Source: Lysobacterales bacterium
Lineage (GTDB): Bacteria; Pseudomonadota; Gammaproteobacteria; Xanthomonadales; SZUA-36
NCBI GenBank assembly: GCA_013213875.1
Contig: JABSSV010000227.1
Span: forward strand, 1-5,656
Direction: 5' to 3'
DNA length: 5,656 nucleotides
Under the pieces are notes generated by a model. It had not been told where the DNA came from and searched no databases. It saw only the letters and a list, made by a program, of their open reading frames with translations. A program made the position numbers and the translations under genes. Numbering within the stretch: the first letter of the stretch is position 1; each line of letters begins with the position of its first letter. Positions 1-5,148 of the stretch are shown here, piece by piece.

Positions 1-132
1 CAGGTCTTCGCTGACCTGCATACGACGCCAGCGATTACGCAGAGCGATGGCAACTGCGCGCTTGGCGTCGGCTTGGCTGATGATATGGCGATCAAGTTCC
101 GCGACGATTTCGCGAGGTGTCATTTGCGACAT
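1..132 (-). CDS. hslU: HslU, ATPase subunit of the HslUV protease (N-terminal 44 residues only)
   Basis: HslU is the AAA+ unfoldase that feeds substrates into the HslV peptidase in the cytoplasm. Only the N-terminus is in the window; the gene continues past the left edge. The 44 visible residues contain MTPREIVAELD, then AKRAVAIALRNRWRRMQ, which is nearly identical to the start of E. coli HslU as I know it. The Walker motifs lie outside the window. The ATG at 132 is preceded by AGGA about 9 bases upstream, and the protein begins MSQMTPRE, matching the usual MSEMTPRE. It lies 25 bases downstream of hslV on the same strand, so the two are almost certainly co-transcribed from the heat-shock promoter upstream of hslV. 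One small oddity: the usual HIIGQ segment reads HIISQ. Identification is very secure despite the short length. Confidence 0.96.
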   Translation of the reverse strand, partial: MSQMTPREIVAELDRHIISQADAKRAVAIALRNRWRRMQVSEDL

Positions 133-157
133 GGTCTGATTCCTGTGGCGCGCGCCG

Positions 158-700
<543 letters not shown>

Positions 701-708
701 CTGCCTCA

Positions 709-712
709 CTCC
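709..712 (-). promoter_or_regulatory. Shine-Dalgarno site deciding the hslV GTG start
   Basis: On the minus strand, GGAG lies 8 bases before the GTG at 700. The sequence upstream of the alternative ATG at 715 (AAAGCCAACACC) has no comparable site. The site lies inside the reading frame of the longer version, so it supports the shorter protein. Confidence 0.5.
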
Positions 713-748
713 CATGGTGTTGGCTTTTCTAATCCTTGCAGCAGTGAA

Positions 749-776
749 ATTTGGGGTGTGTGCGGGCCATTACAAG
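749..776 (-). promoter_or_regulatory. Sigma-32 heat-shock promoter of hslVU
   Basis: Reading the minus strand, CTTGTAA (776-770) is followed by a 13-base spacer and CCCCAAAT (756-749). The RpoH consensus is CTTGAAA, 13-14 bases, CCCCATNT, so each box has one mismatch and the spacing is typical. A start about 7 bases downstream, near 742, would give a leader of about 40 bases to the hslV GTG. Heat-shock control of hslVU by sigma-32 is established in E. coli, and the position here is as expected. No experimental start site is available to me. Confidence 0.75.
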
Positions 777-815
777 CGGCTTGCCGTCTGCGGCCTAGCA
801 ACCTATGGTCAGGGC

Positions 816-1181
816 ATGAGCAATGATGTGATTCGCCTGCGGGACAAACTCAAGCAATTCAGCGACTGCTGGAGCCCGCGCGTGGTGGCGGAGCTGAATG
901 ATTACCAGTTCAAACTGGCGCACCTGGAGGGTGAATTCGTCTGGCATGCGCATGCGCACACGGATGAGGCCTTTCTGGTGCTGGCCGGGGCTTTGCAGAT
1001 TGAACTGCGCGACCGGGTCATCACCCTGGAAGAAGGCGACCTCTATGTGGTGCCTGCTGGCCTGGAACACCGGCCCGTAGCACCGGCGCGGTGCAGCGTG
1101 CTGCTGATCGAACCGCGCGGCGTGGTCAACACGGGCGCGGCCGGTGGTAAGCTGACCGCTCCGGGGGATCAGTGGATATAA
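816..1181 (+). CDS. Small single-domain cupin protein
   Basis: This 121-residue protein is one cupin beta-barrel (Cupin_2 type). Motif 1 fits the consensus spacing: H44, H46 and E51 are followed by G58 (HAHAHTDEAFLVLAG). Motif 2 is GDLYVVPAGLEH, with H85 as the fourth metal ligand. Mononuclear metal binding is therefore likely, but substrate and reaction cannot be read from the sequence. Small cupins of this kind, beginning around LRDKL..F...WSP.VVAELNDY and ending ...NTG...WI, are widespread conserved proteins of uncertain role. The frame is open further upstream (to 642), but that part overlaps hslV and does not look like protein, so I take ATG 816. No usable Shine-Dalgarno site precedes it; AGGG is only one base away. 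The next gene follows within 2 bases or overlaps, suggesting coupled expression. Confidence 0.88.
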   Translation: MSNDVIRLRDKLKQFSDCWSPRVVAELNDYQFKLAHLEGEFVWHAHAHTDEAFLVLAGALQIELRDRVITLEEGDLYVVPAGLEHRPVAPARCSVLLIEPRGVVNTGAAGGKLTAPGDQWI

Positions 1182-1183
1182 GC

Positions 1184-1711
1184 ATGGGTGAACTTACGGA
1201 AAGCCTGGCGTCGGCGCTGCTTATCGGTGCCCTGCCGGTTTTCTTCCTGACTTTTGTGATCGTGCAGTGGAGCCTTAAACGTGGCTTGTTCACCGGCGAC
1301 AGTGATGCCCAGTTGCAAACCGATATTGACCAGCTACGTAAGCGCCAGAAGGATGGTGAGGACGAGGCGAAGGATGCGCCGCAACTGAATCCGGCGGAGC
1401 GCCAGTGGCTGCAGTTCGGTGGCCGTTTTTACGGCATGGTGGCCCTGTATACCTGGCTTCGGGAGGAGTGGTTTGAGGTGGTAGACCTGCTGCAGAGCCT
1501 GGGTGACCTGTTGCGTCTGGATCTGTCGGTGCTTATCGATTTCTTTATCGATTCGCTCATGAATTTTGTTACCGCGATTGCCTGGCCAGCCTACTGGCTG
1601 GCGCGGGTGCAGGAGCATCAGTGGCTGTGGGTGTTGCTGGCCTACGGTGCCTATCTGGCCGGTATGCGTGCGGCGCGGCGCTACTGTCAGCGCCAGCTCA
1701 GTGAAAGCTAA
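1184..1711 (+). CDS. Unrecognised membrane protein behind the cupin gene
   Basis: I do not recognise this 175-residue protein. It has an N-terminal hydrophobic segment (about residues 9-30, ALLIGALPVFFLTFVIVQW). A charged linker follows (about 32-68, rich in D, E, K, Q and R), probably helical. Then come an aromatic-rich part (RFYGMVALYTWLREEW), a long hydrophobic or amphipathic stretch (about 105-140) and a C-terminal hydrophobic segment (about 147-163, WLWVLLAYGAYLAG) with a basic tail. Two to four membrane passes seem likely, with no signal-peptidase or lipobox site. I chose ATG 1184, 2 bases after the cupin stop. A GTG at 1172 is also possible: it has GGGGGA 3 bases upstream, overlaps the cupin end by 10 bases and adds four residues. 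Base composition and codon use resemble the neighbours, and no enzyme motif is visible. Confidence 0.75.
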   Translation: MGELTESLASALLIGALPVFFLTFVIVQWSLKRGLFTGDSDAQLQTDIDQLRKRQKDGEDEAKDAPQLNPAERQWLQFGGRFYGMVALYTWLREEWFEVVDLLQSLGDLLRLDLSVLIDFFIDSLMNFVTAIAWPAYWLARVQEHQWLWVLLAYGAYLAGMRAARRYCQRQLSES

Positions 1712-1793
1712 CTTTGGGAACGATTTGACCGGCTCAAAGTCGCTGCCTGTCAGCGCCGCATGAGCACTGGGCGGGGTCTTTTTTCACTCAAAA

Positions 1794-1799
1794 GAGGAG
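1794..1799 (+). promoter_or_regulatory. Strong Shine-Dalgarno site deciding the aqpZ start
   Basis: GAGGAG lies 8 bases before ATG 1808. This fixes the start there and rules out the upstream in-frame ATG at 1760, which would add 16 residues (MSTGRGLFS...) not seen in AqpZ proteins. Confidence 0.85.
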
Positions 1800-1807
1800 T
1801 GCGTTTG

Positions 1808-2473
1808 ATGGGTCTTTCGAAACGATTTGCGGCCGAGTTAATTGGCACCTTCTGGCTGGTGCTGGGTGGCTGTGGCGCCGCGGTACTGGCCGGCTCGGGT
1901 ATTGGTACGCTGGGCATTGCCTTTGCCTTTGGTTTGACCGTGCTGACCATGGCCTTTGCCATCGGACACCTGTCCGGCTGCCACCTGAATCCCGCCGTGA
2001 CCGTGGGCCTGAGCGTTGCAGGCCGGGCCAAATGGGGTGATGCGCCAGCCTACATCGTGGCGCAGGTGCTGGGCGCTTGCCTGGCAGCCTGGCTGATCGG
2101 CTTTATCGCCGGTAGCTATGACAACCTGGCCAGTAACGGCATGGGCGCCCATTCCCCTGGCGGCTTTGGCATGGCGCAGGGCATGGTGACGGAACTGGTC
2201 ATGACCTTCATGTTCCTGCTGATCATTCTTGGTGCCACCGACAAGCGCGCCCCGGCTGGTTTTGCGCCGCTGGCGATTGGTCTGGGACTGACCCTGATCC
2301 ACCTCATTAGTATTCCAGTCACCAACACTTCGGTGAACCCGGCGCGCAGCGCCGGCCCGGCCTTGTTTGAGGGCGGCATCGCGCTCCAGCAGCTGTGGCT
2401 GTTCTGGCTGTTTCCAATACTCGGTGCCGTCGTGGCCGGTTTCGTCTACCGCTTTGTCGAAGCGGACGAATAA
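1808..2473 (+). CDS. aqpZ: Aquaporin Z, water channel of the inner membrane
   Basis: This is a tetrameric MIP-family channel for water, close to E. coli AqpZ along its length (AAELIGTFWLVLGGCGAAVLA, AFGLTVLTMAF, GATDKRAPAGFAPLAIGL, LTLIHLISIPVTNTSVNPAR). Both NPA boxes are present, at residues 61-63 (in HLNPAVTVG) and 177-179. The selectivity filter is that of a water pore: F41, H165, T174 and R180, equivalent to F43, H174, T183 and R189 of E. coli AqpZ. The glycerol-facilitator signature is absent. At 221 residues it is about 10 shorter than the E. coli protein, because the loop after the first helix and the loop before ASNG are shorter. It should have six helices plus two half-helices. The 96 bases before it hold no clear sigma-70 promoter; TTGACC at 1725 is a possible -35 without a good -10. 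It is convergent with xerC. Confidence 0.97.
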   Translation: MGLSKRFAAELIGTFWLVLGGCGAAVLAGSGIGTLGIAFAFGLTVLTMAFAIGHLSGCHLNPAVTVGLSVAGRAKWGDAPAYIVAQVLGACLAAWLIGFIAGSYDNLASNGMGAHSPGGFGMAQGMVTELVMTFMFLLIILGATDKRAPAGFAPLAIGLGLTLIHLISIPVTNTSVNPARSAGPALFEGGIALQQLWLFWLFPILGAVVAGFVYRFVEADE

Positions 2474-2503
2474 GCGCCCTTTTCCGCCTGCGGGCGGCGC
2501 TTA
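2471..2503. repeat. Inverted repeat between aqpZ and xerC
   Basis: TAAGCGCC (2471-2478) and GGCGCTTA (2496-2503) are perfect 8-base arms around a 17-base loop. The first three bases are the aqpZ stop codon. No T-run follows on either strand, so it is not a classic terminator by itself. It may protect the 3' end of either transcript or help slow polymerase. An alternative inner stem, CCGCC (2484-2488) with GGCGG (2493-2497), competes with it. Confidence 0.6.
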
Positions 2504-2508
2504 TCATG

Positions 2509-2539
2509 GCCGGGGTCAGTCGCTGTCCCCGGCTTTTTT
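2509..2539 (+). terminator. Intrinsic terminator of aqpZ, overlapping the end of xerC
   Basis: GCCGGGG (2509-2515) pairs perfectly with CCCCGGC (2527-2533) around an 11-base loop, followed directly by six T (2534-2539). This is a textbook rho-independent terminator for plus-strand transcription leaving aqpZ. From 2516 onward it lies within the xerC coding sequence: the T-run is the complement of the AAA AAA lysine codons near the XerC C-terminus, and the xerC stop is in the loop. In the opposite direction the stem has no T-run after it, so it should not end xerC transcription efficiently. Confidence 0.85.
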
Positions 2540-3424
2540 CTTGGCCCGCGGGTGGGCCTTGTCATAGACCTCGGCCAGGTGTTGAAAGTCGAGGTGCGTG
2601 TACACCTGAGTGGTTGCGATATCTGCGTGTCCCAGCAGTTCCTGTACCGCGCGCAGGTCGCCGGAGGACTCCAGAAGATGGCTGGCAAAGCTGTGGCGCA
2701 GCAGATGCGGATGCACATGCTGGGGCAGACCCTGGCGCTTGGCCCAGTGGCTGATGCGGGCCTGAATCGAACGCACGGACAGGGGCCGACCCGTGCGACT
2801 GACGAAGACAGAAGGTTCACCGAAGGGCGCCAGTTCCCGCCAGGCTACACGCCAGGCTTCCAGCGCAGCACGCGCTTTTTTACCCACGGGCACCATACGC
2901 TGCTTGTTGCCTTTGCCGCGGACTGTGACCAGCGCCGATGGCAGGTCCAGCTGATCCCAGCTCAGCGCCGCCACCTCACTTAAGCGCAGGCCGGAGGAGT
3001 AGAACAGTTCCATAAGCGCTTTGTCGCGGAGTTCCAGGGGCGTTTCGGCCCGGAAGGCCAGCAACGTGTCGAGCGTATCGGGGTCCAGCGTCGCCGGTAG
3101 CTTGCGGCCAGACTTCGGTGCCCGAACGGCGCTGGCAGGGTTTTGGCTGACAACACCCTCGCGCAGCAGAAAACGAAACAGGCTGCGCAGGGCAGATAGC
3201 TGGCGCTGCAGTGAGCGGCCACCAAGGCCCTGACGGTGCTGTTGCGCAATCAAGGCGCGGATGTGATGCTCGCTGACCTGATTCAGGTCATCGATTTGCT
3301 GGCTGTCCAGGTAGTCGGAAAAGCGATCGAGATCGCGCTCGTAGGCGCTTACCGTGCGTGGTGACAGGGCCCGCTCCTGCGCCAGGTAGGCGCTAAATCG
3401 ATGCAGCCAGTCAGCCACCGGCAT
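2516..3424 (-). CDS. xerC: XerC, tyrosine recombinase for chromosome dimer resolution
   Basis: XerC acts with XerD at the dif site in the terminus region, under FtsK control, to resolve chromosome dimers. The 302-residue length is normal. An N-terminal SAM-like core-binding domain (about 1-90, with LSPRTVSAYERDLDRF) precedes the catalytic domain. All catalytic residues are present: R147 (in SSGLRLSE), K171 (RGKGNKQR), H240 and R243 (HPHLLRHSFASH), H266 (LLGHADIATTQ) and nucleophile Y275 (VYTHLDFQHL). The last four have the same numbers as in E. coli XerC. The tail YDKAHPRAKKK is typical of XerC rather than XerD, as is the position after dapF and the DUF484 gene. It starts 9 bases after the DUF484 stop, with only a weak GAG upstream, so translation is probably coupled. 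Its last codons double as the aqpZ terminator. Confidence 0.98.
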   Translation of the reverse strand: MPVADWLHRFSAYLAQERALSPRTVSAYERDLDRFSDYLDSQQIDDLNQVSEHHIRALIAQQHRQGLGGRSLQRQLSALRSLFRFLLREGVVSQNPASAVRAPKSGRKLPATLDPDTLDTLLAFRAETPLELRDKALMELFYSSGLRLSEVAALSWDQLDLPSALVTVRGKGNKQRMVPVGKKARAALEAWRVAWRELAPFGEPSVFVSRTGRPLSVRSIQARISHWAKRQGLPQHVHPHLLRHSFASHLLESSGDLRAVQELLGHADIATTQVYTHLDFQHLAEVYDKAHPRAKKKAGDSD

Positions 3425-3433
3425 GGCGCATAC

Positions 3434-4126
3434 TCAGGCAGTGCGGCGTTGTTGCGCCGGCTCTTCCAGTTGCAGTCGATGCTCGATGACACGCGCCAGC
3501 AGGTCCAGAAACAGGGTGCCCATGCCCGGATAGAAGCGCGCCGGGTCGCTGCTGCCGATGGCCATCAGGCCCTGCTGCCCGATGGGAATGATAGCTGTGG
3601 ATTGCACCCACTGGACATGCTCCGGAAACAGCAATTCGAGCTTGGTTCGATTGAGGCGACCGCAGGACGATTCCCCCTTGTCGAGCTGTGCGCGCAGCGG
3701 CTGTAGTTCCTGATCGTCGCGTTCCCGATAACTTACCGGCAGATCGTCTGCCGTGGGACTTTTGCATTCAAACAGGCTGATGCTGAGCGCATCCGCTTCA
3801 AATTCCTGTTGCAATACTTCGCAGAGGCGGCGGAAAAAACCGTCCAAGTCGCCAATAGACATCAACTCCAGTGTCAGCTCATGCAAACGGTGCATGAGTG
3901 CCTCGTTGTCCGTCGCAACTTTCACCAGTTGTTGCAGCTGACCGGTCAGCTTCCCGTTCCGCTCACGTAGCAGGCCGACCTGCCGTTCGATCAGTGATAC
4001 GGCTTCGCCGCTGCCGTGGGGCAGGCTCAGATGCAGAAGTGCGTCAGGGTGTGACTGGAAGAAGTCCGGGTTCTGCGCGAGGAACTGCGCGACGTCGTCA
4101 GCGCTTAGCGGGCGGGTGTCTGTCAT
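3434..4126 (-). CDS. DUF484 family protein (YigA-like, GAF-like fold)
   Basis: This 230-residue protein belongs to DUF484, the family of E. coli YigA, regularly found between dapF and xerC. Visible signatures are the N-terminal block VAQFLAQNPDFFQSHPDALLHLSLPH, then EAVSLIERQVGLLRERN leading into a likely coiled coil (about 40-90). A GAF-like C-terminal domain includes TAIIPIG, GLMAIGSSDPARFYPGMGT and FLDLLARVIEHRL. No signal peptide or membrane segment is seen, so it is probably cytoplasmic. The molecular function of the family is not established to my knowledge; the constant position beside xerC invites, but does not prove, a link to chromosome dimer resolution. The start ATG overlaps the dapF stop (ATGA, 4 bases), a clear sign of translational coupling. 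Confidence 0.95.
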   Translation of the reverse strand: MTDTRPLSADDVAQFLAQNPDFFQSHPDALLHLSLPHGSGEAVSLIERQVGLLRERNGKLTGQLQQLVKVATDNEALMHRLHELTLELMSIGDLDGFFRRLCEVLQQEFEADALSISLFECKSPTADDLPVSYRERDDQELQPLRAQLDKGESSCGRLNRTKLELLFPEHVQWVQSTAIIPIGQQGLMAIGSSDPARFYPGMGTLFLDLLARVIEHRLQLEEPAQQRRTA

Positions 4127-4953
4127 TCAATCATCCCAAGATAAACGTGTTGTGCCGGGCCGGTCAGGGTGATCGGTCCAAGGCCAGTTTCAGATTCTAC
4201 ACCAAGCACACCTCCAGCCATTGTGATGGTGACCTGGCTGTCCATGCGCCCATTGCGAGCCATCCATGCGGCCGCAGCGGAGGCACCGGAACCGCAGGCC
4301 AGCGTCTCGCCGGCACCGCGCTCCAGCACGCGAAGTCGCGCCTGCTGACGATTCAGCACCTGAATAAAACCCACGTTGCAGCTGTGAGGAAACAGCGGTG
4401 ATTCCTGCAGGGCCCGGCCCAGCGTTGCTAGCGGTGCCCGGTCAACGTCATCGACTTCGATCACCGCATGTGGATTGCCCATGGAAAGGGCGCCGAAATT
4501 CACTGACTGACCGGCGTGGTCGAAGGTCCACGGCGCTGCGCCTGTGACTCCGGTCAGGGGGATCTCTGCGGCTTCCCAGCGTGCTGCGCCCATGGCGACG
4601 CTGACCTCATTGGGGCCGATGCGCTGCAACTGATGATCGCTGGCAGGCCCGGCTATGGTCAGGGCAGCGCCCTTCCGCTGATCGTTCTCATCCAGATAAA
4701 GACCGACGCAGCGCAAGCCGTTGCCGCACTGTTCTGCGGTGCTGCCGTCGGCGTTCCAGATGGTGATGCGTGCCACAATCTCGGGGCGCTTGGCCGGTTC
4801 GAGAATCAGGGCCTGATCAAAGCCGATACCACGATGGCGGTCTGCCAGATCGCGAATCCTGGCTGGGTCCAGCTCAGGGGTATGCTGCTGCCGACGGTCC
4901 AGCAACATGAAATCATTGCCGGCCCCCTGCATTTTATGGAACTGCCAGCGCAA
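4123..4953 (-). CDS. dapF: Diaminopimelate epimerase
   Basis: DapF converts LL- to meso-diaminopimelate without a cofactor, in the cytoplasm, for lysine and peptidoglycan synthesis. The two catalytic cysteines are C76 (NADGSTAEQCGNGLRC) and C220 (ERGAGETLACGSGAS), matching C73 and C217 of the H. influenzae enzyme. Other family blocks are KMQGAGNDFM, GIGFDQ, GALSMGNPHAV, NVGFIQVLNR and TGPAQHVY. Length is 276 residues, the usual size. The start is TTG at 4953: an in-frame stop (the lptM TGA) lies only two codons upstream, and the next ATG, at 4932, would remove the first beta strand (MRWQFHK). GGAG lies 11 bases before the TTG. The ACGSGAS segment has Ser where E. coli has Cys (ACGSGAC); this is not catalytic. 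It is the second gene of the lptM operon. Confidence 0.97.
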   Translation of the reverse strand: MRWQFHKMQGAGNDFMLLDRRQQHTPELDPARIRDLADRHRGIGFDQALILEPAKRPEIVARITIWNADGSTAEQCGNGLRCVGLYLDENDQRKGAALTIAGPASDHQLQRIGPNEVSVAMGAARWEAAEIPLTGVTGAAPWTFDHAGQSVNFGALSMGNPHAVIEVDDVDRAPLATLGRALQESPLFPHSCNVGFIQVLNRQQARLRVLERGAGETLACGSGASAAAAWMARNGRMDSQVTITMAGGVLGVESETGLGPITLTGPAQHVYLGMIE

Positions 4954-4956
4954 GAT

Positions 4957-5109
4957 TCAGAATGCTCCAAAGGGCTCGCTAGCCGCTGCGCTTGCGGACG
5001 TCTCAGGCTCTGGCAGGTACAGCGGCCCACGATTACCGCAGGCGCTCATTAGCATGGCGGTCAGGAGCAGCAGGCCTACAAAAGCCACAGGTCGGGGTGC
5101 AATGCGCAT
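4957..5109 (-). CDS. lptM: LptM (YifL-type), small LPS-assembly lipoprotein
   Basis: This 50-residue protein has a basic N-terminus (MRIAPRP), a hydrophobic stretch (VAFVGLLLLTAMLM) and a lipobox MSAC with the lipidated cysteine at residue 24. The family signature CGNRGPLYLPEPE follows directly. LptM helps mature the LptD-LptE translocon in the outer membrane in E. coli. This very short protein is regularly encoded just upstream of dapF (or lysA-dapF). Lipobox position -3 is Met rather than the usual Leu, a tolerated but less common variant; outer-membrane location is expected because residue +2 is Gly, not Asp. No good Shine-Dalgarno site precedes ATG 5109. A possible -10 (TATAGT, minus strand 5144-5139) lies upstream without a convincing -35. 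The stop TGA is two codons before the dapF start and in the same frame. Confidence 0.93.
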   Translation of the reverse strand: MRIAPRPVAFVGLLLLTAMLMSACGNRGPLYLPEPETSASAAASEPFGAF

Positions 5110-5148
5110 AAAATCAGCCAACGGGATCAGACTGGTAAACTATACGTT

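Noticed and set aside
773..783. Palindrome CAAGC-G-GCTTG between hslV and the cupin gene
   Set aside because: Arms of five bases occur often by chance in GC-rich DNA. It overlaps both putative -35 boxes, which is suggestive of an operator, but nothing else supports one.
1725..1753. Possible aqpZ promoter starting at TTGACC
   Set aside because: The -35 matches five of six bases, but no acceptable -10 lies 16-18 bases downstream.
1754..1784. Possible terminator before aqpZ (GC-rich stretch then six T)
   Set aside because: The best stem is only four base pairs (CCGC with GCGG) and a TC separates the G-run from the Ts, so I could not support a terminator.
1838..2302. 154-residue minus-strand open frame inside aqpZ
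   Set aside because: It is antisense to aqpZ, rich in His, Gln and Gly as expected from a shadow of GC-rich membrane codons, with no motif.
2552..2983. 143-residue plus-strand open frame inside xerC
   Set aside because: It is antisense to a complete, fully conserved xerC; the open frame follows from high G+C content, and its protein shows no recognisable domain.
3898..4401. 167-residue plus-strand open frame spanning the DUF484 and dapF genes
   Set aside because: It crosses two clear genes on the other strand and is rich in Arg and Ser, typical of a shadow frame.
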